From positions 4,168,643 to 4,232,642 of the forward strand of contig JACAXG010000007.1 in assembly GCA_018881555.1 (NCBI GenBank): a DNA stretch of 64,000 bases, written 5' to 3'. This document shows positions 13,701-28,700 of this stretch, piece after piece (position 1 is the first letter of the stretch; each line of letters opens with the position of its first letter). A program made the translations under genes and the position numbers. Origin of the DNA: Amblyornis subalaris (Eukaryota; Chordata; Aves; Passeriformes; Ptilonorhynchidae). Under the pieces are notes generated by a model. That model was not told the origin of the DNA, did no database searches, and saw only the letters and a list, made by a program, of their open reading frames with translations.

Positions 13701-16700
13701 ACATAAGCCAGCTACAGAACACCCACAGCTGCAGCAACAACAGAAAGATGTGTTGCAAGTTGGTAACAACTGTGGGAAAATCCATCTAGCAGAGGCTGAA
13801 ATTTCATTCTTGCAAAGCAAAGCAAAGTGAAGAAAAAACTCCAGTCAATTGTCACTTCTAAGCCAATATAGAGGCAACTGTACTTACAAGATGCATATTT
13901 AGAACAGATGTTCAAGACAAAGCTCATATATCAGCATGGATAACAGGTCAATTTCATCTGCAATTTTAAACCATCTAGAGTTTGAGTTAATGTAATAGCG
14001 ACAAGAGATGCAGTACCACTAGCTGTAGAGCAGAAAAAGCTGAAATATTTCTCATAAAAATGTCAGACAAATAGAAATTGTTCAAATCTCACTTGGTCTG
14101 CATTTTACTAGCACGATGAAACTACAGGTTACTTGGAGGATTAATCACCACAAGGAAACAAATATTCTTTTATGGCTGGCTGCTATATTTCCCTATCCCA
14201 TTTCTACACACCTATGTAGTTACCTCCTGAAATTCAAATGCATATGCTCCTTAAATCAAGTTCTTGCTGCTCGGATTTTTTCAAAGGAGGAATATATTGC
14301 TTTTTAATATAGGATGGGGCAATGTGTTCTGCCAAGTCTTTTCTAAGATTGTAATCGGTGTGTTTTCTGGAGAGACTGATCCGCTCAGAGTGTTCCCCGC
14401 TGTTGGATCAGCCTAGTCTTCCGAACCTTAGGAGTACAACCTACACCCAAGGGAAGCAAACACATTACATCCACATTACATCCTATATTCCACTGAGTGC
14501 AGTAAACAAACCCTGAAGAAAGAGTTACAACAGCAATTGGTTGTACTGCAAAATCTCATTTAGTCTCATTTAAATACGGCTAAAGAAATTAAATACTTCC
14601 AAAGCTGGTTCATCACAAGTTTTTTCCTTATTTGGTGGCTTAGGAACTCTGAGGCATAAAAGCACCCTCTGTGAATCCATGAGAAACAACTTTCCAATGC
14701 CACCTCCTCAAAACCAAACAGCAGAAGCCAGAAAGACACGGTAACACCCAGAGGAAATCCTTACTTGGAGCCACTTCCTTTTCAAACAGCGTTTGTTGTG
14801 GGCTATTGGCCATTTTCTAGACCTGTGTAACAGAGCACGAGGTGTTTGGGAAATAAATCTTGCATACTTTGAAGTACACTCCCTCTATTGTGACTAGTAC
14901 TTTGTAACCATATTGTAATTAAATACTTTCAAGGATACATTGCAAAATTTTAAAATGTATTTTAATATAGTGTATTTATAAGCATTAGCAATTACAAAAG
15001 AAATGTAAACTCTTCTGCATATGTTACAGGGAGGGATAAGTTATTTTGCTCACCGAGAAAGAAAGGAAGCAAAAATACTTTTGCCTCTTTCCTTTTAAAC
15101 TTTTCTCTCTGCTAGAGCAAGCAGTATCATAACAGAAGAATTTAATGGCACTATTAACTCAACCACCTAAAACCAGAATCTATATTAATTACTTTCATTA
15201 TGCTTAATTGAACATAATCATCTAACCTAACAATTCCTTGTACACTAATTAATAAAACAGCATGTCTTCTGGATCAGAAATGCATTAATTTATTTCCTTC
15301 GAAGGTAAGATATTTAGAGGACAGAGAGAATTCATAGCTCCCATCATTACTATATTTGGACAGACTGTTAACTTTTGCAATCACAGTGACTCTTAAGGGC
15401 AACGGATCTCTTTGGTGGAATTGAAGTTTCATGCAAATTTTTTTGTATCCAGTGTAGTAGGGGTTTTTCTGTCTCCTTGGTGAGATTTGAAGAGAAGGAT
15501 ATGACTCAGCAAGGTCATTTCCATAAAAACACTGCAAGGAGTTAGAAAAAACTCCAAAAACTGTCATCTGTATTATAAGTAGGCTTTTATAATGCTANGT
15601 TTTTATGTAACAGTGTTCAAGTATAGAATGTCATCTCCTTAAGGAGGCAAAGAGTAAAGCATTTATTTGTTAAGCCTGGGCAGGTCAGATGAACCATCCC
15701 AAAAAATATATATAAACTGCTTTCTCTTCCAGCAGCAAGCTTATGATTTCTCATGAATTGACCTGAGCTGTCTCCCATCTGTTCCTCTGCTAGGCACGAG
15801 CCAGGCCTAATTTCTCCCCCTTGCTCTTGAGAAACCTGATTATTGTCAACAGATATTTCACCAATGATTTCCTTTCATGAAGGACACAGCTGAAGAAAAG
15901 CAAGGAACGCTTTCGTCCCGATATTGTAGCGTCAGGATTATCCTCTGCTAGAGGAAACCAATATAAAGATGACCCTCAGCCTGAGAAGTCACCCTAAAAA
16001 CTAAACAATGGACATCTCTAAGCTGGAATTCTTCTCTANCCCTCTTATTAAAACTATTATAATGTCTAACAATAACTAAAGAAGAAATAGGCCAGAGGGA
16101 GAAAGCTCTAACCGCTTCGTCATTTGGTAGCTATGTAGGTTTGCATCCTAAAGCATGCATTTCATTCCATATTGAATAAATAATTTCAGTAATATTAATA
16201 AGTAATTCTTGAAGAACAAAATTAAGGAACCAGACCTATACTTCATAATCAGGACACTTCCCTGGGAAGGAAGAGTAATGTGCGTTTGGCCCAATTAATC
16301 TTTGATGTTGCTTTGCTGTTCATAACAAAATTAAATTCAAAAGCTAGAAAATACCACAGACTAACTCAGCAAAATAGTTTGGAAGGCAAAAAATTAAAAA
16401 CAAACAAACAAACAAAGGCAAACTCTCATCACGAAGAAATCTGCACCTTGATTTCACATCCTAAAAAAGCACGCCAACCAGTGAGCTACATTTGGTGAAT
16501 TAAGCAGGGGAAAGGGTGGGAAAAAGGAACAGGAGCATATGCTTGCATTTCTAAATCTCTCAATCCACTAAAGAAACAAAACAAAGTGAGAAAAGACAGA
16601 CTCCACATCATTGTCCAGAAAATAACTCTGTTTTGTCAGTCACAAGGTGAAAGTGCATCCCTCAGAGGAATTAAGAAGAGGGTCTAAATTTTATCTTTAC

Positions 16701-19446
16701 AGGAGTTTAAAGACCCATTGCCACTCAGCATTTCCCTCTGGAGAGTCCAGCAATACCTTGTGGATATGGCATGCACTGACCCAGTACTGCAACCAGAGAT
16801 GTCCAATTCTTCACCTACACCATCCTGGAAGTTTAGATGCTTAACACAGTTCCAGATGCCACACTGGAAAAGGGCTGCCTGAACCAGTAGCAATTCACCA
16901 TGTATCAGAGTAACCTTTCCACAGCTGCTACCATCCCTGGAAATTATTCAGCAATTTTTGGAAAACGACTAGGTGTAAACCGGCTTGTTTGAGGGATACT
17001 TCTGCTGCACATAATGATCAAACACACTTTTGTTTCAGCACATTCACCGTACGATACAAGTTCTTTCACTGGGAAGTGGGACACGCTACACGTTTGAAAG
17101 GATAAATAAGTCTACATGGTTTCATAAAAACATATTAGCAAAAAATGGTAGGATCAGTCATGGCAGAGGCAGGAATAATGTGGTTGTGTCTCCCAGCTCT
17201 CAATTAATTTAACCAAATTACACATCCTTTGAGGACTTTTTTTGTAAACGTCCTTCCTTAATAAGAGTGACTGAGCAAAAGTTGTATTTTATTCACATCC
17301 AAATAATTAAAAGCTTTGGTATTAGAATAATTACAAAAAAAACATTCTTCTGTTCCAACACCATTAAGTTCCAACAACACATTGTAATTGAACACACTTC
17401 TGTATTGCTACATTAATATGCTACATCCTACCTGAGAAAAAAAAAAGTTTCTCTTGAATCTCTCTCCATTTTTCTTATTTTGTCCCTCAATCTGTTTCAT
17501 TAGAAAATCTTTTCAGGCCTCTCTCTTCACAATCTTTGCATCTTTGAACAAGTAAATGGTGGGGATCATCTTTCCAAACTTCACCTAGGCTGTCCACAAG
17601 AATCTTTGAAATGTGTACTAAATACCTGCTCTTAAATACAATAGAAATGGATAAAATACAACCCAACTTTGATTCCCTCACCTGAATTTAGAGAGATTTA
17701 CACATGTGAACAGCCATACTCCCTTATTGTGTATTTATCTACATAAACTTGATTTCAGACCAGCCACATACGACCCTTCTTCCCTTCCTCCCACCCCTCA
17801 AAACATAGTGTTTGTCAGTTTCTGACCAAGACACAATCAATTTGAATCTCCTACTGTTTGAGCTAAAAATCTTGCAGAGCAAGCATATATCAATTTTCAG
17901 GATATACCAGATCCAAATTACAGCCTACTCTAAACTCTGATGCCTATTTTGGATCCTAATCCCATTTTCTTAGTCTGTAATTATAAATATTACTTTAGTG
18001 TCTTATTAATAACTAATGCCACAACCTAAATGATCATAATTTTAATAAAATAAGCTTTCAAATCCACTAACATAAACAGTGTAAAACACATTTCCTAGCT
18101 GCAGACAGGTATGCCATAGCATGCAATTTTCAATTTCATAGGCATAAACAGATCAAGTTTCGCTACCCTATTATTAACTAAGTGATTATAGTACTTAATG
18201 AATTAAGCAACTTTTTAAAAAAACAATAATAATTTATAAGTAGTATACATGACTCACTGGTTCCAGAGCTACCAGCCTTTCCCAGGAAGCATGCTGCAAG
18301 TCACACCCAGCCCCAAGTCTGTTCTGTCTTGCCTCTGCAGCTCAAGCCTTCAGGGCTATTATCTTTTGACACTTGTAATTGCACAACACTGCATGATCTG
18401 CAGCCTTACACACCATGAATATTACAATTTTTTTTTTTTCTGCAAGGGATTTCAATGTAATTTTGGTTTTATTAAAAGCATTAAGTCCTGTTAACAAACC
18501 TCACCTGATGCACTGAGTCTCAGCAGTGCAACAGGATTTCCTTACAAGGAATTTTAAGAGAAATCCAAGGCTGGAGATACATTCCTGTCCCAAAAAATCT
18601 TGAACATCTTTGCGATTCCAACAGTTCCATGTCAACCAGAATTACTTTCAAGCAAAGCATTATCTTCCTTCAAAAGAAGTTAGAACAGAAAAAAACCCAT
18701 ACTTTAAAATTTTAATTTCTTTAGAAATGTCTGTGGAAATCAAAGCTACCACATAGATTTGAGATTGGCGCGGGTTGTATTTGCTGTGGAGATGGACAGA
18801 ATTGGGATATGTTGAAACCAGCTTAGTTGGTTCTAAATGTAAACATAAGATATGGTTATTGTATGCACTCTGAAACTAAACAAAATTTTCACTTAGTGCT
18901 AGAAGCTGAGGGTGAAAAAACTACTTTCCTAGCACTGTTCCTCAGCAGTCCAGAGGAAAATTTCAAGATATAACCCAAATCAGAGTTGATTCCTGCCCAC
19001 ACTCCCTCTTCCCCAAACAAACAAAACACTCTCAAAGCATGACTCGCCTTATTTACCAGCCCTCTTTAGAGGACAATTGCTATGAGTTTGGCATCATTAA
19101 TTTTTCGGGAGCACACTGTCAGCATGTGAGCCAGTACAAATGTGGAACTCATGCATGTGTGCTACATGGTACAGAGCTTGCCTTCAGCACTTCTCCATTT
19201 CTGACAAGCAGGAAAATAATTATCAGACTACTTGATGCAGGAGCCTGAGGCTATAGTTACTAGCTAACCCAATTTAAATTTTGCTGGTTTTGCCAATATG
19301 TAATTGGTTTGTATTTTAATTATTAACCTGCCTGTTTTTTTTCTGGTCTATCAGAATTCCCTTTATGTAACAAAATATCATCAAAGAAACCAAAAAATAA
19401 TCATTAAGTGTTTCAGATTTTTTTCTCTCCAAAAAAAAAAAGAAGT
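7713..19446. other. Long AT-rich gene desert
   Basis: Nearly 12 kb in which I could not support a gene. Open frames are short, overlap on both strands and have no recognisable domains. A short AAAC-type run is present near 16,395-16,415, along with poly-T near 18,430 and other A/T tracts. The 8,840-8,900 stretch, with TTTAAATATTTAAAT, is very AT-rich. No CR1 end or LTR was recognised, though old diverged repeats could be missed by eye. Confidence 0.5.
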
Positions 19447-19700
19447 CACAGAATCATAGAATAGTTTGGGTTGGAAGTGACCTTAAAGACCACCTCGTTC
19501 CAATCCCCCTGTAATAGACAGGGACACCTTCCACTAGACCAGGTTGCTCAAAGCCCTGTCCAACCTACTGTTGAACATTTCCAGGGATTGGGCATCCACA
19601 GCTTTTCTGGGCAACCTGTGCCAGGGCCTCACTACCCTCACAGTAAGGAATTTCTTCATTACATGCCAAAAAAAAAAATCCTTAAATGCAGCTCAATTAA
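19447..19700 (-). mobile_element. CR1 LINE, 3' end fragment, reverse orientation
   Basis: Read on the plus strand it begins with 'cacagaatcatagaatagt', 'ttgggttggaagtgacctta' and 'aagaccacctcgttccaat', the reverse complement of the CR1 3' terminus. It continues through 'gacaccttccactagacc', 'catccacagcttttctgg' and 'ttcttcattacat'. So the element lies on the minus strand and is 5'-truncated near 19,700. This is one of the best preserved CR1 ends in the window, and it supports an avian (or at least sauropsid) origin. Confidence 0.93.
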
Positions 19701-22700
19701 AGAAAAAAAATGACTGTGGATTCAAATATATGCTCTGAACCCATACTTAATTTTTGTCTATCATCTCTCTCCAACTGTTAAACTCTGCTTTTCCTCATTA
19801 GGATGTTTCTTATACAGAAAACAGACCACAGCTTTACAGTTTACGGCTGTCTCTCTCTGAACCTATTCCAGATGTACTATATCCTTTTGGAATCAGCAGG
19901 AACCAGCACTACGTACACTATCCAATGAAATACAGATAAGCCAGGGATTAATACACAATGTACTCTTTTATTGTTTGTTTGTTTGCCAACAGCCCCTTAC
20001 ACTCTGCTTTCTTTTTTGATTATTACTGGGCTGAGGCTTCCACAGAACTATCTGTCAAACTCCAAAACTCACTCTTTGGGGATAATGAGGCTTCAACCTC
20101 ACCAACAGAATAAACAGGCAGAGCAAGGACAGCAGCAGGGAAGCAGAAGAGAAACGTTTAAAGATATACTTTGAGAGCTCTATCCCAGGACTGGCTTCTC
20201 AGTTTAGGAAAGCTTACATTTAGAAGTCAGAATTTATTTTCGTTTTCCATGAATGAAAGCATCTTTTAAACAACAGTCAGTGAAAAAAATGAAAGAGTAA
20301 TGAAGCAAGCTAACAAAGATAAATAAGAACACAACATCAAGAGTGACTAGTGCAGGGCAGAATGGTTCACAAACCACTGAAAGCTAAAGGCTTCTGTGTT
20401 TCCCACATCCCAGTCAAGTGTTACTTCTCATCCCTGCAAATGGCACCTGATCTACTGCTGAACCAGAGCTACTGCCAAACAATCCCTGCAACAGCTCTCT
20501 TAGGCAAGCAAGGCTCACACCACGCCTCTAATCCACTCCCTCTGTCCAAGCACTGGGCTGCAACGTGAGACAGCAAGACTCCTAAAATCTGGATAGTGAT
20601 AGTGAGTGAATTGCTTCACTTGAGCTTTAAAGGCCTCCTCTCAGCAGGATTTATGATCTCAGCACACCACCATGCTAACTGCAATGACACGGCTGCCCAT
20701 TTACAGTTCCCCAGAGGGCAAGAAATGTGCTGAAGTCTGGGAGGAGAAGACCATAAAGAAAGACCATGAGGACACGTACATCTTTTTTTAAATGGGGACT
20801 GCTTGTTAGTGGACTGAGCAACTCCAGACACTAGCCCCTGCTTGCCTTTTGACTTTGGGTAAATCAGCTACCATCTTTCCTGGATTAAATTAACTATAAA
20901 CACAGGCATGAGATAAAGAGTGACTCGTCTGCTCTTCTTCAATGGTGGCTTGGCTACCAAAAAACTGCCTAACTTGAGAGTAGCAGTACACACACCAGAA
21001 CAAGCTACTTGCTATAAGATGCTGTTAACACTCCAGAAAACCTTACGTGGTGATAAACCACTTATAAGAGCGCAGGGAAATTGGCAATCTAANTTTACTG
21101 TTTGAAAAAGATTACTTACATTCACAGGAGCATGCATCTTGCAGTCAGTGTTGAATAGCCAAATAACATCACCAAGAGAATAGCACACATTTGATACTTG
21201 TAATGCTTTCTTCTGTGAAAGGCAGATAATCTTCTTCCAGTTCTTTCCGGGGGCACAGAGCAACAGGAGCGCTTTTGAAGAAATTACAAAGCTGTAAGCA
21301 TCAAGAGACTACACTTGTTCTTTTGGTGGCACACAATGCAAGACTCTTCTCGGGTCAGAGTCTATTCTGGTGCAACATCATTCATCTTTGCAGTAGATAC
21401 TGCTGAGTCAGGAGGGTGATGTATTAAAAGAGACTTCATAAATTCACTGAGCAACAAAGAGGACCAATAAAGCTTTCGGGAGAATGGTGCAATGGAAGCC
21501 GATTATATTTTTTTTCCTATAAACAAAAGACAGGCTGTACTTACCATCAGATCAACTACCTGCGTCTAAATCTGACGGATCAAAGTTGACAACAGTGACT
21601 AAATACTCTGTTCAAGTGTTATCTGTGCAAGCACTGGCTTGCTTTGTCACTTTATAAAGTCTGGAAACCATTGAAGCCGCTTGATAAATGGTTGCCCACC
21701 TATAAAGATCATCACTCAATTTCTAGGCTTGTCCCAGTAAATGCCAACTTTTTCTAAATCGCTGAAGCACTTTATCAAAATGTAAAGTCTCCTAATTAAT
21801 TCAGGACTTTCCAAATAACCAGCTTATCTTAATTCAATATATAAGATGCTTGTCAGGCGTTTGGAAGAAAAATTGACACAAACAAATCCTGAGGGGTGGA
21901 GGGGTGGGCAGCATGAGCGGGAGGGGAGTTCAAGAAGACTTGAAGACTATCTTACCAATGAATCCTCAGCTGAATATCTCCAGAAAATAGCATGGGTGTA
22001 TCCAGAACTTGACACCAAAACAATCATGTAAGACATGAGCATTATCTGATGCATTCATTTTTCTTGGACTTTTCAGAGAAGATGACAGACAAGACTATCT
22101 TCCTTTCAGGTCATTGATAGATTTTAGGATGAACAATACAGGAAGCTAGAAACCCTCACCTGAAAAGAAACCAGTATTATTATTAAAGAGAAGAACCTAA
22201 GGCAACATGAAGGTCTTCATACTGTATTTCATGATCATTTAGCCAGGTGGAAATCTATGCTCAATTAGCAGAACTACAAAGCTTTTCCACTTGCTAAGGA
22301 AGCACAAAACATGAGGCAGCTTCATGTTTTCTGGAGCATGGGGTAATTTAGCTCACATACTTTGCTATTGCTTTGTCACCGGACCAGTAGGAAAACTGGT
22401 TATTTCCACTGTGACAAACGATCAAGCACAGATACTAATTCAGTTCCACATCACACTTGATAAGGTTGACAGCTTCAGAAGGGGGAAAATCTGTAACTGC
22501 TTATTTGGCCAGATTGTCATGAAATGATGTGGGCATTTGCTGCACAGCGGGGGATGGCATTTACTAGACAGGAGCTCAGCAGACAGGAAAGCTGTGTTTT
22601 GAAACTTGCAGACCTTGAGTTTCAATCCTGTTTTCTAGTGCAGGTCATATTGAGACAGACCTCTCTTTGTAGCTTGTTCCACACTGTTGGAACTGCTACT

Positions 22701-25700
22701 GCAAGTCTATTTGCTCACATACATTATTAATATCAGTTTCTTGTGTCATCCCCTTTCTAACCTTCAGTCCAGCTATTTGAATTTCATTAGGCTATAACTA
22801 GAGTCTGTTGAAACTTGGGGCTGAAAACAGACAAATCGCAAAAACTCTCTTACCTCATTATTAAAGATTTATATTACAGCATAAAAGATAAAGTTTACAA
22901 ACTTCATCATTTCAAATGGGGAAGAAAAGCAAAATATCCTTTTCTGGTGGGAACAAAATGTAGCACTCCTCAAATACTGTTTTCTTCTTAATATTCTTTT
23001 AGAAGACTTTAAAAAAAATTGGTCCATTCCTCATGAAGGTTGCAGTTGCAAAGAAATGTAGTTTTCCCAATGCAAAAGCATTCCTTTGGGTCCCCTGCCA
23101 ACAGTGAGAACCCACAGTAGCATAAAGGTTTTCAAGAAATACAAGGGATGAAGAGTATATGGGATTTCCAGTCTAGGTGGCTACTCCTTGTTCTCTTCTT
23201 CTCCCAAGGAGCTTGAGGGATGTGAGATCAAAGACACTCTACCATGTGCAGCAGCAGAACATATAGCACTTCCTCCAAAGAAAAAAAGCCATGATAATTT
23301 TTTTTGGGTTTTTTTTTAAGTTTTAAAACAATGTCTCAGCCATTGCTAAAAATAAAATCTCCATAAACAAGGCCTACCTTAAGGTTAGCATTTGAGAATT
23401 TTTTTTCATGTTAAATAGTTTTGTGCACAGGTTGAGTAGTTCCATACCCACAGCCACACAAGCAACCAAGGCTCACAAAAGATTTTTTTCTTTCCACACT
23501 TTCACCCTCTAAAAGGTCCTTTTTTTTGACAGCAGAGAATTACACTATTTAAGTTTTTGACAAACATCCCTGCATATTACAAAAAGCAGAGTTACTAGTA
23601 TTTCTGTTAATCCTAAATTCTCTTTATATATGGTTTCAATGATTACTACTCTAATTCTTCTGTAGTTTTCTTAGTGGCTGTTGGCTTTCCCTTTTTGATC
23701 ATTCCCATTCATGTACTGTCTGGTGCACTAGCTGTCCTTGACATTTCCTTATTAGGTTTACAAATAATCATTAATTTGTTTTGTGTTCTGCCTCCTGTTT
23801 CAGTGATATATAGGCACGTCATTACCTTTCTAAAGTGTATTCATTATTTCCCTTCAAAAAAAGCTCCCTACTTTTCACACAGGGTTCAAGCCAATTTGCA
23901 TTGTACACACGTAATGGTGTATATCGTTCATTGCACCTTCACTAAAGTGTGTGCTATCTATTCTTCAGCTTTCATAATTAATGAACTTGTGATCTGAAGT
24001 CTCTTTCACAGTTTGGCTGTTCTTTCTCTTGGTCTGCTTGAAAGGCATCACACTATAGCGAACAGAATTCTAACCTCAGGCTCGGATTTGTTTGCTATTC
24101 CTCATTTTGTCCCAGGCCTTTTTATTGCACCATCTCCATGGTGCTCCCACCATCGAGGAAGCAAGGCATTCATAAAGTATGGGTTTGTGCAAGGTGGTTT
24201 TTTTTGGTTGGGGGGATGCGAGTTAAAGCTATCATTAGACTTGAGACTCTTCTATGCCAAGAAACTAGCTTGGGATGGCTTGCTTAAAGTCTCAGCAATC
24301 TGCTGTGGCTGACTTGATCGACATTTACTGGCAAGTCATCTGAATCTGAAGCCCCAAAAGGAAAAAAAAATAATCTTTTTGTTATACTTTTTCTTTCCCC
24401 CTAGCAGTCTTGGTAACCCAGTTTATATAGTACTGTTGTTCCTACTGTTTTAAACCTTTTGAAAATATACTTTTAATTGAAAAGTTAAAACCACACCAAT
24501 CCAGTTCAAAGTTTCACTCACGTTTCTGATATTTAGATGCTATATTTTCAAAATTAACAGAATTTATATAGCCAAATAAAGATATAGCTATGTTTTCTTT
24601 AGAGTTTCTATCATGAGGAGAAACTGAGAGACCAAGATAGAAGGCAGATCACCCTCTCAGTGATTTTAAAACAGCAGATGACCTCAAGAAAGGCACGTTA
24701 AAAAGAAAACAATTAGAGCAAGATTAATCTGATTTATACTGGAGAACCAGTATGAATCCAGATCTCTTATGTTCTGCCTTAAAGAAAACAGTAACAAAAA
24801 TCAGTTGTCGTCGATTTTTTTCCTCATGCACACTAAGTTAATCCTGAAAAAGTGATTGCTTTGTTATGTTATAAAGACATTGTTAGACTTTATATTCAAC
24901 AAAAGGAGTTATCTGTCCTATACTCCTAGCTCGGTGCATTTACCTGATCCATGCTGAGCATCTAATTTCTCTTTATACTACTTTTCAGGGTGCCATCCTT
25001 TATTTTGCTCTGAACCTTGTGTCAACACCTGCATATGTGCAAACCAAGTGTAAAACACAATCATGTCAGGAGTGATAGTATTTCCCGCCCACTCTGTGAA
25101 AAGAATTATGCTGTGTTTAAGGCTGTTGGGCAATTTGCTCCAGAGTATCTTGTGGCAGCCTTTTCCAACACAATCCAATTAAATTAAGCCCTGTGCTGTC
25201 CTCCATGTGATGGTCTGAAACTATAATGTCAAAATTAGGCACCTCAGAGTTGAATAAGATTTCTTTTTAATGCCTGTTTCAATTGTGAACACAGTGGAGC
25301 TGAATTAACTGCTATTTCCACTTCTTCCCAAGTGTTGAAAAGGGTTAGTTATTGCAGCTTCTTGGCAGTAATATCTTACAGTGACAGATTTCTTTTCCCC
25401 CTTGTATACTGTATTTGTACAAATGACAACAAGAACATGCAGCAGCATGTAAGATATTCTCAGCATTTTACTAGGGAATTATATTTGCAATAAGTTTGTC
25501 AGCATTTTCCTAACAGGTCTCTGTATTCAGGAGTCCATAACTCTACTGAAATTTCAATCTCAACTGGAATTTGGCAAACAGATTCTCCAGTCAACAAATC
25601 TTTCTCAAGTGAGCTTCAAAAAACAAAAAGCCATTAGATGGGAAAGCTTATTACAGAAATGACATAACAACTGAAAAGAAACTATACTTACTGAATCAGT

Positions 25701-28700
25701 TCATACACCAGTGGGAACTCTATAAGCTATAGAATTGGAAAGCTTTTCTTAAGAAGAAATAAAAGCTATACAGAAAGAATATTTCCTCCTTCCTGAAAGA
25801 GGAAATTATTAGTGTAAGCTTTAAGAGAAGAATGGAAGACTTTTTTGAAAGGTAAATTATTACCTATCCATTCCTTTCCTTGAGCTAGCCAGGTCTTAAC
25901 TATCTTTACCTATGCTAATACTGGGAATGACTGAAATAAATTACATGTAAGTAAGATATAATCAAGAATTACGTCGGTATATTTAAAGAAAATTTGAAGT
26001 GAGGTCTAGAAGCCAGAATCAACCCACAAAAAAATGCATAAGCAGAAAAAAAAAAAAAATTTTCTATAGATCCCAAGAAAGTGATGTACAAATCAAAAAT
26101 ACAGTAGTGCCATGCATTAACAGAATTAAAACCTGTTGTTCAGTAGGAGTAACACAAAAAAGGAAATAGAAGTCACACATATATGTTTCAGCTGCTTTAA
26201 TCCAGTAAAACTTGAGTGTCACAATGCAGTCAGTGTCAAAAAACAAATGACTGAGCTTCCCCACAGCGTTTCAACGGAATCAAAATCTATTAACTGCCTG
26301 CACATCAATATTCCTTTACCACGACCACTTTAAATCTCAAGGCTAGAGACACACTCTCAAATGAAGTACATCATCAAGTACCAAATAATTTAAAAGGTCA
26401 TGAAGAAAGTTATGCTTGAGTAGTGTTGTAACAAATAAGCAAACCAAACAAGCGATAGCTCACCCCCTTCCACTTTCTGCCTCACTTAGCACCATCCCTC
26501 CCTTCCACACACTGGGGTTTGAAACCTCAGATAATAAAAGCTGCCGTGTGTTTATTAAGGTCATTAACATACAACCTGAATGATCTTAATATCCTTGGTA
26601 CAACTCCTGAACCATATAAACCAACCATACTCCTCATTTTAAGAGCATCGATAGTATGTATTTTATAACACATATATAATTTTGACAGTGGAAATATTTG
26701 CACCCTTCCTAAATGTTTTAGAGTGGGGAAAAAAGTGGAATTCAAACCTCTTCCCTATTCATTTACTTACATCACATCTTACTGAAGATGACCTCAAAGA
26801 TTATACATGTATCAGAATTCTCTAAGTATAACCTATAGCAGCTTTGAGAATCTAATTCAGACAGGCTTTCATGCATGACTAACATTAATCAACTTATAAA
26901 TCTTGATGTAGAAGTTTAGCTTAAGAAAAATACAGTAATTTAATCAGCGTTGTACACTGTAGTTCTATTTTGTTCATCACTACCCATAATACTGTATCAT
27001 TAAGCTCATTTAATTCCACATAAAGCAGTCAAGCAGTAAACGCTAAAGCCTTCCTCAGACATCATTTAACCCAGCAAGCCTCAGGCACCACTGGAAAAAG
27101 CCTGCAATTCGAGAACAGGGATAAATCCAATGATAACATGAGTTTGGAAACATTTTATGTCTCAATGACCAAACACAACAAGATCGTACTAATAACAAAA
27201 TGCTGACATTGATAATACTAATTATTCATAGCAAGACACACTCCATAAGAGGACTGTGATGTGCTGAAGTATATATTACTGTGTTAAATACATAAATCCA
27301 ATATAAATATGGGCTAATTTACTCCTCCTTTAAGTTCCGGTGGAATCATTACAGCAAAATGCGGACGCAAGACATGATGACTCCACCCCAACACAGCAAA
27401 GTCTCTCTCAATCACTCTTTCCTTCTGAAGTGATCAAAGAGGTGTCTTTCAGTTTACTGCTCTGTCCCTCACAAGTCAATCATCTGTCCTCAATCAAGAA
27501 CAGTGCAATAGGGAGGTTAAAAAAACCTTACACATCCAGAGGTTGTTTTCTTTAGATTTCCATGAACCCTGAGGGTTTATCTTTCAAAACGGGAAATGAA
27601 AACTATGCGGCATCCACCCTTGGTAGTAAGAGAATTACTGGGGAAATCCTTATTTTCTCTTTATGCTAAGAGTTACAGACCATCATTCTCACATAGCAAC
27701 AGAATCCCATTAAAACCAAACCCCCATCATCCAGCAATGACACAGGAAAGTGTAATTCTACTCTGAAAGCACACCATCAATTGTCACTGAGCAGTGACAG
27801 TGGAGAAAATGCTTTCCTGTGGAGACCTGAGTCATCCTCCCGAACTTCGGCAACATTCTTGCATTAGGCATTTGCCTGCTGAGCAGTTATTTGCGAACAC
27901 AGCAAGAGATAAACATGCCAGCCATGAGAACAGAAGCGGAGTGGGAGAACCAATAAAACAAACACAAAAATGTATGAGGAAATAGTATGAAATTTTGTAA
28001 ATATCAGGAACAAGACGTAGAAATAATCCTCACCCCAGCACTCATAAAACACAAGAAGTTCTGTATCATGCTCCTTTTAGGGACTTCTCTGAGGACTGAG
28101 AAACTCTTGCTCACATCTGGTACTTCAGAACTTATACCTCTGTTTCCACATGTTTTTTGACACAGCAATTTCTGTGTTGTTTTCTTACAACTTCAAGTAT
28201 CAAGCTATAAAACCCTGAATGAGCTGTTCAGACCACCAACTAAACTGAACCATTTCAGATCAACTGAACTCAATTANTTTGCTTTAATTAACCACAAAAA
28301 GATCTAACCCCTTAGAAATTACCAGTTCTTTCATCTTCCAAGCAAGTAACAGAGTATAAACATCAAAAAATCCTGAAATGCCAGTTAAAACTGAAACTTC
28401 CCAGATGTTTTATGATTTCAATATGTGTAGATGCCTGTTGGAATAACCAGCATTCCTTCAAGAACCGCCCCCCCAACCCCACCATTTCATTAATAGCGCA
28501 GTCATTGATGCAGTAAACAAAATGGACCACAATGACAAAAAACCCCCCACTTCTAAAAGCCTGTGGATCAAGTTATATCAAAGAAGCAGTGTTGTCAGGG
28601 GGAAAGGTAAAAGACCACACAAGAGGAAAAGATTTGGGATAAAAATTAAGTGGATTATTCTGAATTTCAGAGAAGTTTGACAAGGAAGGTACTACAAAAG

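Noticed and set aside
23674..24312. Two hydrophobic plus-strand frames (107 and 99 codons) resembling membrane proteins
   Set aside because: The hydrophobicity follows from T-rich sequence, and no receptor-like motifs such as conserved DRY or NPxxY were found.
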